Part shown: positions 44,401 to 55,035 of the stretch, in pieces
Layout of the letters: each line of letters starts with the position of its first letter
How positions within the stretch are numbered: position 1 is the first letter of the stretch
Origin: Dipteris shenzhenensis
Lineage: Eukaryota > Polypodiophyta > Polypodiopsida > Gleicheniales
Assembly: GCA_047967505.1 (NCBI GenBank)
Contig: CM106541.1
Strand: one strand, 5' to 3'
DNA length: 64,000 nt
Made by a program: the position numbers and the translations under genes
Notes under the pieces: generated by a model
The model's database searches: none
Told to the model about the DNA's origin: nothing
What the model saw: the letters and a program-made list of their open reading frames with translations, nothing else

Positions 44401-46280
44401 GGCCATGTGTCATGCCGAAATTGTGGACTAGCTTATTTTAACCATTCTTTATATGACTAACTAAAATTCAATTTGGGTGATCAATACTGCTTCAATATTA
44501 CTTCTATTTTCAATTTAGGTGAAACTACCTCAAAGGGAATAACAAAAACCAAATAAAGAGCCTTTAATTGTATGATATGTGCAAGATTTTTGACATGATG
44601 GAAAGGTCAAAAGCTTCATGTGTCACTATTTCCTAATTGCAATAAAGGGTAATTGAACAAGTTTTCATTATCGTTTCGAGTCTAGTTAAATCGATTGGAT
44701 TTTGATTGTATACACTTAACATTCTCTCTGTTCTAGTGGTTTTGAAGTGCAGGAACAAGACACACACTCTTTGTAGGCATTATGGGCGATGCAGCTTCCA
44801 CATTCTAAAGCATCCTTTCATAGCCTACCCCAATACTTATAACTAGAGCATTAAGGCAATTTGTGGCAGACGAGGAGGCAAGAGCAAGGTACCTTGCCTG
44901 TGAGTTTGTCTCAACCATCATCCTCCTCGTCTACTTTGCAGCTACCATCGATCCAATAGCCAATAAACAGAGTGAACTTACCAACCATTGATAGTTCATG
45001 TAAGTACGACATTGCAAGACTATTTTAATTTTGCTCAACACATCCAACACTGGATGTGCTCTCACATATGCTACACCTCCAACATTGGTGGTGATATTTT
45101 TCAAAATGGGGAAAAGGCACGTTCCCCTATGATTATAAATTTACGGAGAGAGTTGTGCAGACTCTCCGCTATACATTATGTATGGATTTTCTTTTTTTCC
45201 CCCCCTTTCCCCTCTCTTCCCATCCTTGCACACATATTCTAAGGAGCACATTCTTCTCATGCACATTTATAGTACTTTAGGATTCCAGTAATTATCCCTT
45301 TACTCATGCTACTCAATTTTTGGGCATTTCCCAGTCTCGTTATCATCTGCTACTCAAATTTTGGGCATTTTCCAATCTCATGGCCATCTGAGATAGAGTT
45401 GGAACAGTTTCCATTACATATATTTAGCCATTGATGTCTTGGGAAATCATGGGTGGAAAGCATCTTTCATAAGTTATCCATTAGACATTTAAAAGAGACA
45501 TATTAAACCAAACCTTCAATAGAAATGTCTAAAGATAAGAGCAAAGTTGAGAACAGAAGGCAATAGAACCTACATCATATGAGCAACATAGCCAAGAGCT
45601 CGACTGCTACTTAGAGCTCTATACTTAATGCTTATTTGCCATTATTGATTTGGTCACACCACCACCTCCTGAAAGGAGGTGGAGTAGGAAAAGTATACAA
45701 CTTCAGAAGTCATGGGTTCTAATACTAGATGTTTTTGCAAAGGTACAAAGCAACTTAAATGTAGCTCGTAAGTGGATTGCCGTTATGCCTTTACTAATAT
45801 ATGCATTCGAGACACATTTATTCTAGTATTACAATAAAGTTCTTAAATGCGATACCCTTGCTTGCTTGTAGGGGTCTCATATTCATGTACACCAGCCACC
45901 ATTATTGATTTGGCCATACCACTAGAGCCTCCAAGGATGCAAAGTATATAGGATTTCATAGACTCATGTGTGGACTGTGCCAAGATAAAAGAGTCATTGG
46001 TCGCGGTGATAGAGGCTCTCACCATGTTAAAATGTAAGCTTGACATAGTGGATAAGTAGACTACTATTGAGCCTTTACTAAATCATGCATGTGTTTTAAT
46101 TTTTATATCACTAGTAAATGATAGTCTATTTCAACATTTGGTTTCTTCATGGCTATCTTCATGAATTTTACAAGGGCAAGGAGAAAGTGATGGAGGGGAA
46201 CCATAAACCTTCATGGCATATGGATGGTAATGCTAGAATCTTGATATTTATATCTTTAAATATATTGTTGGCTTGAAAAG
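41470..46280. other. No gene seen
   Basis: Non-coding by eye. Loose repeats of GAAGCAACAAGAA and CATCTAGTG...CTCAATTTAG occur near 42060-42230. CATTATTGATTTGG recurs at 45642 and 45899. Nothing with a recognisable product. Confidence 0.5.
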
Positions 46281-46285
46281 TATCA

Positions 46286-46720
46286 ATGACATCATTGTTG
46301 CATCTTGTATGTATAGGTGGGCATGACTACCAAGAATTGAATGAAGGTTCACACGTAGTAGAGGATGTGATGGTGGAAGGCATAGAGGGATACCCAATGT
46401 CACCACAAGCCAAAGTTGAGGAACATGGGAACCTACAAGGGTTGTGTGACCTCATCATCGTGCCCATTCGAGACTCAGTCCCACTCGACGCGAGCTACGA
46501 CAAATGGATTTTGACAATGGCAAAGCTCAAGAGTAATAGCTCCATGAGTGACCACTCAAGAGTTGTATGCCATTTGGTGGGTCATTTGACTTATATCAAA
46601 TTTGGCCACCCATTTGACTTATTATATGAGTTGTATGCCATTTGGGAACCACTTGACTTGTTATATACATTTGATTCATGTTGCTTACATAATGACATGA
46701 GTTATATTATGGTTACATAA
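46286..46720 (+). CDS. Hypothetical 144-codon ORF
   Basis: One of the longer ORFs in a gene-poor stretch. The first 90 codons look protein-like (GLCDLIIVPIRDSVPLDASYDKW). The second half repeats DLLYELYAIWEPLDLLY and is probably chance. No family recognised, no upstream promoter signal. May not be a gene. Confidence 0.2.
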   Translation: MTSLLHLVCIGGHDYQELNEGSHVVEDVMVEGIEGYPMSPQAKVEEHGNLQGLCDLIIVPIRDSVPLDASYDKWILTMAKLKSNSSMSDHSRVVCHLVGHLTYIKFGHPFDLLYELYAIWEPLDLLYTFDSCCLHNDMSYIMVT

Positions 46721-46784
46721 TGTCATGAGTCTATATAATAGTTTAAAGTATATATTTGGCTTCTTTTTTCATGAATGTACATGA

Positions 46785-46930
46785 CATTGGGGTGAATGTC
46801 ATGAATATAATGTACATTCAGCCACATACGGTACATGAGATTAGCTCATATGATTTTTTTCATCGTATCGTAGGGAGAGATTATTAACATATGGGCTGCA
46901 TATGGGGGATAGGTGGGACTATCTCTATGG
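46785..46930 (+). repeat. Dispersed repeat, copy also at 61565-61670
   Basis: CATTCAGCCACATACGGTACATGA...TTATTAACATATGGGCTGCATATGGG matches 61565-61670 through most of its length, same orientation. The TATGGGCTGCATATG wording continues to about 47060. Confidence 0.8.
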
Positions 46931-47619
46931 GTGAGGGATACTTGAATACATGAGATAGATATAAGCTACATATTGGGCTGAATATAGGGTGAGGCTTATG
47001 TTCAAGGGAGGGATATAGGGATATAGAAGGTAGGTATTGATGCATATGGGGGATGTATATGGGCTGAATGTATCAACATCTCTTGAATTATGGAGATTAT
47101 GCTTTTAATTCAAGGCATCTATTATTACATTCTATTTTTCAAGTTCAGACTCTAATGCAGGTTGTCCAAAAGATTGGAGGTGTAGGCTAAAAGAAGAGAT
47201 GCTTGATACTTTGATGATCAGTTTTTAGTCCCCCATATAGATTATGCTTTCTAAGCTTGAGAGGATGAACAACTGCCAATATTTCCTTTTTATAAGTGAT
47301 GTACATTAGTTCGGTACCTTGAAGCTTATAGCTTTCAAAGGCTATATAGAATGACCCCATTACATAAGAAGTACTTAAATAGACCCACCACCAGCATTGG
47401 TGTAGACCACAAAAAAACTCTTATCTGAATTAAGAAGAACTAAGACTTAACCAAAGATTACCACTTCCTTTAAGTTTTGAAATGCTAGTTGAGGTGTCAC
47501 ATGCTGTTTAAAAACAGATTGCTACTTTAAGGGGTTATCAAAGTTGGAGCAATTTGGGTAAACTTTCAAATAAACCTCATATTGTAGGTACAATTTCCAA
47601 GAAAGATCTTAACTCATGA

Positions 47620-48960
47620 ATACTCTTGGGAGTAGGCTACCCTTGAGTCTTTGATGGTATTAGTCTTCTTGGCATCAACCACGACCCGCTTATTGGATAT
47701 TACATGACCAAAATAATCGATTCTTCCTTGAAAAGCTCACTCTTTTTGGCATTAAAGGAGAGCTAGTTTTCCACAAGTAATTTCACGACTTTATCCAAGC
47801 TGTCCTTATGGTCTTTGTTGGCCTTACTCAACACTAAGATGTCATCAACGAAAACCACGATATTGAGTATATGGTTGCAAAACCCTTCTCATAAATCTGC
47901 AAAATATTGTTAAGGATTTGTAAGAACCAAAGTCATAATCAAGGACCCGTAATGGCCTGTGGGCGTACAAAAAACTATTTTGTATCATCTTCCTTCATTC
48001 TTACTTGGTGATACCCTGACTTAAGGTCTAGCCTCCTGAATGCATTGGTGCCTTTAACAAATCAAGCACATCATCCACTTTTGCAATTAGATACCGGTTC
48101 TTAATAGTCACTTGATTTAGAGCTCTTTAGTCAATACACATTCTAAAAGAGACATCTTTCTTTTGAACTAGTGGATAGGTGCACCAATGGTCCATACCTC
48201 GGGTCGAATCAATTATTTGCCAATAATTAAACAATCTAATGCTCCACTCTCTCCAACTCTACACGATTCTTTGGTTAGAAGCTTTACATGGAGGATTTCA
48301 TCCAAGTTCCAGTTCAATACAATGATCCTCCGGACCACTAATGGGGGCAACAAGGATGAAACTATCTGCAAAACAATCATCATAGCTTTAAAGAAATGCA
48401 CGCTTTCTTTTTCTTCAAGAGTTGCAGGCTACTTTCCATCCTTAAGATAGATATAATCACAACCCACACCCTTTTTGAAGGCTCACTTCGCTTGAGTAGT
48501 GCTAATGAGTTGAATGGGCAAAACATCTTTGTCTCCTCGATTAAGGGACTTCTCCCCTTTAATAATGGTACATTGATGTGTATGAGGGTCAACATCATAC
48601 GGAAGTCATAATGCCAAGGTTTCCCTAAAATCATGTCCACTTCAGGTATAGTGGGATTCTATCCTCATGTCTTTGTTGGGGTACGAGATGATGTTGAAGA
48701 TCCAAAGCACTCACTTATGCACAATTGGTGGCATGATTCCTTCACTATTGTCAAAGGACTATTTGAGCCAGCCATCATCCATGGGGATAGGAGTATTCCA
48801 GGTATACCTTTGATTTCCCAATTCAAGTAGGTCGTGTTGTCTGCAAAGGCACATTGTGTGTGCTTGTTTATGTTCATTGCAAGTAGAATGCAATTTAGAC
48901 AGCTCCTCCATTGGGGCAAGCTGATCTCATCTAGGATTTTCAAGACATCATGCTCCAAGA
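47620..48960 (-). pseudogene. pol: Ty3/Gypsy protease-reverse transcriptase remnant
   Basis: Read down from 48960: DMILGKPWHYD near 48630 (end of the protease/linker region), then API-LVQKKDVSFRMCID-RALNQVTIKNRYLI (48060-48190), RLDLKSGYHQV (about 48010), and VVFVDDILVLSK...LLVEN (47760-47870) with the polymerase motif FVDD kept. Stops and shifts occur throughout. No LTR seen. Confidence 0.8.
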
Positions 48961-48964
48961 TCGA

Positions 48965-49870
48965 TCTACCACCCCAGCTTTCGCCTCACATACTTGACAG
49001 ACCATCGTATCAAGTTAGTGCCAGACTCCACCCCACCAAGTAAGTTTATGTATCGTCTTTCTAAATCCATGGAGGGGTAGTTAGAACAATAGTTGACTTA
49101 GTTAGTGCATGCTGGGTTTATCTGGCCATCTCCCATATTGTTTGTATAGAAAAAGGATAAGTCAACACAATTATGTGTTGACTATAGAGCACTGAATAAG
49201 ATCATAGTCGGCAATACGTTCCCAATGCCTTGCATTGAGTACTATTATGTGTTGACTATAGAGCACTCAATAAGATCACAATCACCAATAAATTCCCAAT
49301 GCCCACATCAAGTACATCTTAGAGCAACTAAATGGTGCAAAATATTTTTCCAAGAGTGGTTATCATCTGGTCCGAATCTTTGATGCTGACATCCCAAAGA
49401 TAGTGTTCAAGATAGAGCGAGGTCATTACAGAGTTCATGTCATGCCATAGTCTCAATAATGCACTGCCAAGTTTCAATGAAATGATGTCATGTGTAATAT
49501 TTAAACATATAGGAGTGTGTCTCTTCATCTTTTTACATGATATCCTGATTTTTTCAGCTACAACGAAGCATCACTTAAAAGATGTACGAAAGGCCATTCA
49601 GCTTTTGCCCGACAATCAACTCTACCTTAATGCTAAAAAGAGTGAGTTTGGATTGATGGAAATACAATCTTGGGCTATATCATCAATGCAGATGGCATTC
49701 ACTTCAACCCCAAAAAGCTTCAAGCCATCACAAGCTAGGCAGTCCCCGCGATGGCTTAGGAGATTTGTCCTTTGTTGGGTTGTGCCAGAGCTATGGCTCT
49801 CATATGCCCAGATTCTCCACCACTGCAAACCCCTAATGGATTTATTAAAAGGGGTTAAGACAGGCTAGCA
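48965..49870 (+). pseudogene. pol: Ty3/Gypsy reverse transcriptase remnant
   Basis: LTDHRIKLVPDSTPPSKFMY (48985-49050), AGFIWPSP, LCVDYRALNKI twice (about 49173 and 49245), LEQLNGAKYFSKSGYH, then a decayed DDILIFS...HHLKDVRKAIQLL and LYLNAKKSEF. It meets the minus-strand Gypsy fragment head to head at about 48960. The two read like different lineages (FVDDILVLSK against DDILIFSATTKHH). Confidence 0.82.
49168..49317 (+). repeat. 75-bp near-tandem duplication in the Gypsy reverse transcriptase
   Basis: TATGTGTTGACTATAGAGCAC...CCCAATGCC is present twice (starting near 49172 and 49244), so the VDYRALNKI motif is encoded twice. Confidence 0.88.
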
Positions 49871-49911
49871 AAAGATTCTTCACTAACACAAGTGCCTTGA
49901 GGTCACGTTAT

Positions 49912-49982
49912 GATGGGACTGAATGGCTCATGTTCTTTCAAAATTTGTTCTTTCACGATGTTTTAAGTAGAATTCTAGTATT
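49912..49982 (+). repeat. Dispersed copy of the 24321-24582 repeat
   Basis: GGCTCATGTTCTTTCAAAA...TTCACGATGTTT...GAATTCTAGTA, same orientation as the tandem pair at 24.3 kb. Confidence 0.85.
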
Positions 49983-49986
49983 GCCT

Positions 49987-50171
49987 ACCAATTTTGAGAG
50001 TCCCGCATTGGTGAGATTTTCCCACTTTCCTTAGTATAAGAACTTGGACACAAGCCATAACAAGTTAGACTAACTATTAGGAATCTAAGATGAGCATGAC
50101 TATCATAACCCACCAAGAAACTTAAGATCCCATGCTTGAGTCATTCTCTTACTTGAGGATAAGACTCTCAC
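49987..50171 (+). repeat. Direct repeat, left copy (TRIM-like)
   Basis: TGAGAGTCCCGCATTGG (49995) to AAGACTCTCA (50170), 176 bp. Its ends TGAGAGTC and GACTCTCA are inverted repeats with TG...CA termini, like a small LTR. The right copy is 50905-51082. The 734 bp between them has no coding sequence and I see no primer-binding site. Confidence 0.7.
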
Positions 50172-50897
50172 CTTTTTCTTTTCCCATATTTCACTTCTTA
50201 TCTCTCCATCTTAAAGCCTAACCCCACACAAGAACTGCCAATTTCTAGGCTAAGGGAAACTATGCATTTTTAGCTCACTAGTTTGCAATTGTTGAGGATT
50301 TGCAAGATTTGTAGTCACAAACTTTTAAATTTTCCTACCTATCAATGATGGTAAATCTATTGAAATGGTAGTCACCAACTTTTAAATTTTCCTACCTATC
50401 AATGATGGTAAATCCTTTGAAATGATTGCTACTGGTCTTCAAAATAGTCACTATAGAGGTCTCATAGGTTAAAATGGATGCCTTGAACATCATAATGGGC
50501 TACCTCAAATTTCATGCATGTGGTTTGGGCCTTAGTTTATGCCAATCCTTCTTGTCCCTTCCTTTCCTTCTTTTTCTTTTCCTTGTTTGTCTTACTTTCA
50601 TTTCCTTCTTCCTGCTCTTTTTGTGTGTCTCCTTCAGAAAATCTAGCTATGAGAATATCCACAATAGTGTCATAATTTATGAAAACATATATAAATGTAA
50701 TGTTTTGTATAAGGCATCTTAAACATAAAAACTAGCATGCAAATGAAATCGATCCCAACTCATTTGAAAGAACATAGATTCCTCATATGAAGAAGAAATA
50801 CTACAAGAAGTTGCTAAGATACAATTGTAACAATGGGAATTTCAATCAAGCTCCATTGAGCAAAACTTACATAAAAGGTACATTTTTTGGGTACTCA

Positions 50898-51083
50898 ACC
50901 AATTTGGAGAGTCCCACATTGGTGAGATTTTCCCACTTTCCTTAGTATAAGAACTTGGCCACAAGCCATAACAAGTTAGACCAACTATTGGGAATCTAAG
51001 ATGAGCATGAATGCTCATAACCCACCAAGAAAGTTAAGATCCCATACTTGAGTCATTCTCTTTCTTGAGGATAAGGCTCTCAC
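50898..51083 (+). repeat. Direct repeat, right copy
   Basis: About 178 bp, clearly the same as the left copy (ACTTTCCTTAGTATAAGAAC, CATAACCCACCAAGAAA). ACCAATT precedes both copies, which argues against simple LTR ends and leaves a segmental duplication possible. Confidence 0.7.
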
Positions 51084-52635
51084 CAAGCCTTCAAAAGTCA
51101 AGCCTAAAATTTGTAACTATGGAGCCAAACAAAAAATGATGCATAAATGCCTAATAAATGCATTAAAAAAGTATAACACTAACATGCCAAGCAACTACCT
51201 TATCAACAAGAAACTCAAGTCATTGCTCATCTTACAATATCTAGGCTCCTATGATGCAAAGGCTATGTGCAAGCCACTAAGTCTATACTAGAATCCTTGT
51301 GGCTCGGGCTTAAATTAATGACATTTTTCAATATGATGGCCCTTTGTGGTCTTGGTTGCAATTATTCTTTGGAGCATCTATGGGCTTTGGCTGGAGCAAA
51401 GGCCTCTAAGGCCATTTGCTTATACTCGAGTATTCCCTCTCTTAGACTCAAGCCACATAGCTCATACTTGAACCATGGCTCTCCTCTATGAGCCTTTATT
51501 GGCCTCTAGAAGTCCTTAGTTCTCTTATAGGCAACTTGCGAGAGCGAATCTACTCATTTATGCGTGTGTATCATATATTTCTTATTATACTCAAGTTCCT
51601 CAAGCCTATAAGCAATCCATTGACTCCATACTTGAGTCCACATAAGAACTGAGTCTAGATTTAAGCCCTTGTCATGCCTTTTCATGCCTTAGGTTCTCTA
51701 ATGCACTCCCATGCATAAACACAAGACCACCTTCCACCACATAAGCACTTTCTCTCCATGGCTATACGGTGCATGTGAGCTTGCTCAAGCCCCATACTCT
51801 TATGCTCAAGCCATGGTCTCCCACTATGGGATGTGGCCTTTTGTATCTTCAATGTTGCACCTACAAATATGTCATGGCACACTAAAGCCTTTCTAGAGCC
51901 TTGAGTGGCCTTGCATGTGCTAGTGACTTGCATCCATGGGCTCATAGAAGCTTATACTTCATGCTCAAGTTATCAGGTGACTAAGAATAAGATCTTGCAA
52001 TATTATTCCATTTCTTTTGATCTATTGTGCCCCTTAGGTCCATTATGGTCTCTTGAGCACTTAAAAGAGCTTGACTCCCACTCACACAGCATCATGTGTT
52101 AGCTTAATTAATTGATATGATTCCTCCTTTACTCCATTCATCTTATTTAGAATTTGGCAACTCGAGTTTATGGGAAACCACTCATGCACACATTTTTAAC
52201 TCTTGTTGATACACAAAGGCCTACTCCTGCCTCTTGAGTACAAAGATCGAATATTTCCTCTTGAGAACTTAGATGTGCTTGCCTTAGTGTATATATGGTG
52301 GTTGCATGCTCACTTAATTTATACAAAGGCCCACTATTGCCTCTTGAGAATGTAGACGTGCTTGCCTATAAAATTATGGTGATCGTGGGCTAACTCTTAT
52401 ACTAGTGCCATTACGTTTTGGATCTTTGAAATCTTGAAATTTTTTTGGGATTAGAATCATGGTCATGGGCTATCCTTGGTCTTTAAAGAACCTATATTTG
52501 CTTCATGGGTTTATGGTCTTGAGATGATGGCCTTATATTCAATTCCTTCTATTCTATACTCAAGTCTCATATCACTTGAATATGAGAGTTTTGTGGTTGT
52601 CTTGATTTGTTGGCATCTATGGATTTCCAAGGCTC
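51084..52635. other. No gene seen
   Basis: Non-coding. A diverged duplication (CTCTTGAGAA...TAGATGTGCTTGCC near 52258 and CTCTTGAGAATGTAGACGTG near 52341) is the only structure noted. Confidence 0.5.
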
Positions 52636-52639
52636 TTGT

Positions 52640-54470
52640 TATATGCTATTGAAAATCAATGCAATCTCCTCTTGCCTCCCTCCTCTACTCGAAGAAAAGC
52701 CCAAAACAATCTTTCGATTTGCAGCCACTGGCACTTTCCAAAGTTCCAAATCGAGGCTACATAATTTATTGATGCAGTGAGAACATGCTTCAGTATTACA
52801 AGTCTGACATTCCATCCCAAAGATAAACCATTCCAAGCTTTCAATTTCACCTTGAATTTGTCAAAACACTAGTCAAACCTCTGTTTCAATGACAGTCCTA
52901 CACCAATTGGTGCTCCCAGATAACGGACAATCTCGCCTCTCCTTATCCTTTTAACAGCTAGGCCTTCAGCCCAGCCTTCAGCCCACCCAGGAAAGGGGTC
53001 CAAGCTGGTCCTTATCCCAAAACTTTTCTGCCAACTACATTTAGAACCTGAAGCTTTATAGAATCTGTCCATAATCAGCATCAAAGAGCAAACACTTTGG
53101 CGATCTTCTTGAACCAGTGCCATCAAATCGTTAGCAAAGAGTTGGGCAAATAATTGGCCCCCTTTAGGCAGAACAACCCCTTTCAAAGTTCTAGCTGATA
53201 CACATCTCTTTAGCATGCCCATTAAAGGGACCGTGTAAATAGCAAATGGCAATGGTGCAATAGGACACCCCTGCCTGACAGATCGACAAAGATCAAAGCA
53301 TCTCCACCTACTCCCCCATTTAGGCAGAGTATGGCAGAGGCATTCTGAAAAAGAATAGAGATCATTGCCCCAAATCCCTCACCAAACCCTAGCCTGCCAA
53401 ACACCTCTAGGATAAAATCCCATCTAATCTAGTCATAAGCTTTGCCCAAATCCAACCCAAATATCACACTTCTGTCCGGTTTGCTCTACATAATCAAGAG
53501 TTGTAGAAATATTTAGAATGTTATTAAAGATCTCTCTAGACTTCACATACCACTGTGTTCCCTATCCATGATTGCATGCAAATCTCTCGGATCCGTAGGG
53601 CCATTGCCTTTGCCAAGATCTTATATGAGGTATTCAGCATAGTGATAGCCCTAACCTGAATTCTATTCTGACGCTTGAGGAAGAGCTTCATCAGGCCTGC
53701 ATTGACATCCCCCGACAAGAAACCCCTTTTCACTGAGGTATTGATCATTTGCACTAAATCATCTCCAATCAGGTCCCAAAAACGGAGGTAGAATTCGCAG
53801 GCAACCCGCTCCGGCTAGGAGACCGATCTTTTTTCATTGCCTTTATTGCATTGAATAGCTCATCTCGATCAAATGGTTGTGCCAACAAGGCTCTCTGACC
53901 TTCAGTTTTCAACCATAGCTTTAAAAGCTTTGAAATGCCTAAACACTTCACTTTTCTTTTTCATAAAATACACCCAAACTTTTCTGCTGTAACACACTTC
54001 CCAAGGGATCTCCCCACGCCTCATCCTGCTCAGCATGCATCCCCACAATCGAGCTCAGCTTGGTCTTGAAAACCTCAGCTATATGCCATAAATTTGTAAC
54101 TAGATTCGCAATGTCATCCATTACTCTGTCCACTTTATCTCTGACAAGCTTCCTCCTCACAGACTGGAAAAAGTATTTAGAGGGACAATCACCTAACTCG
54201 GGCGAGGTTTGGAGACTACGTATCGTAGCTCTTTCCGCCTCATCCACTTCCTTCTGTTGAATGGCATGTTCAATCTCAGAGAGCAACGTCACACTAATCA
54301 GGTCCATACACATAGCTTCCACCGCATCCTTGAGTGCCACACGGAGCGAAATTAAATCAGACAGGTTGCTTGAACTCAGCTTAGCTTGCTTCATCCAATC
54401 TACTGGCTTTACATACCACAGCCCTAATGCGCAAGTCCCACATCTACTACAAGGCCTTCTTCTTTAATGC
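52640..54470 (-). pseudogene. LINE (non-LTR retrotransposon) ORF2 body, 5'-truncated
   Basis: Minus strand, top to bottom: LWYVKPVDWMKQAKLSSS...DCPSKYFFQSVRRK (53948-54420), RDELFNAIKAMKKDRSPS, a polymerase palm sentence ITMLNTSYKILAKAMALRI (53536-53754), VFGRLGFGEGFGAMI, QGCPIAPLPFAIY, then FANDLMALVQ where FADD is expected (Asn at codon 53130-53132), and RYLGAPIGVGLSLKQRF with the thumb region to 52640. The endonuclease and the zinc-binding tail are absent. At least four stops or shifts. It lies head to head with the PPR gene. Confidence 0.85.
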
Positions 54471-54864
54471 CCCTCTCTGAAGTGATTCCTCTTAATTGAA
54501 ACTCCTCCCTCCCCCCTTTATGTTTAGTTTAATCATGCCCTGTCCCTCTTCCTTTTCAAGTTCCCAACAACTAATTAATGGGAATTTCCCATTTTTCAAT
54601 GTATGGGGGACGGCCTGGTGGTGTAAACTACCACACCCCGCGGCTGCTCTTGGATGGACGGGTGGGTGGTGTGAACTCAGCCAAAAAAGGCTTGGGCAGA
54701 AAAGTTTGAAGTTGGATATAGTAAACGTTCATCGAAGCATGAGCATCACCTTGAAATGCACTTTTTCCATAGATTGATCCATCACATATGTATATATTCT
54801 CTACGGAAAGTCCCTCTTCGTCTCTGCTGCGTGCTGGAATGAAGCAGCGCCGGCAGCAACAGCA

Positions 54865-54872
54865 ATGGTCAG
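54865..54872 (+). other. Possible first mini-exon of the PPR gene
   Basis: ATGGTCAG followed by a good donor GTGAGT (54873). The acceptor CTTTGCAG (to 55019) would join it in frame to GAACGTGCGTTCC, giving MVRNVRSLMVRCG. The alternative is that translation starts at the ATG at 55036. Upstream of 54865 the frame has no other ATG before a stop at 54775. Confidence 0.35.
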
Positions 54873-55035
54873 GTGAGTAATATTCTCTACTGGATTCTTT
54901 GAGTTGGCGTGATATCACTTTCATTCATCTTGTAATACTTTTCTTTGCATTCTGTTTGTTGACCATTTTCTAGTTTGTAGCTGATGAGCTAATGAGGTGT
55001 AGATTCGACAACTTTGCAGGAACGTGCGTTCCCTC

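Noticed and set aside
44100-44441. 113-codon ORF with many His, Cys and Met
   Set aside because: No domain, irregular composition, no neighbouring signals, and similar ORFs occur by chance in this window.
55024-55035. Start of the PPR protein at a GTG codon (55024)
   Set aside because: A GTG start is not expected in a plant nuclear gene. The first in-frame ATG is 55036, or a mini-exon supplies the ATG at 54865.
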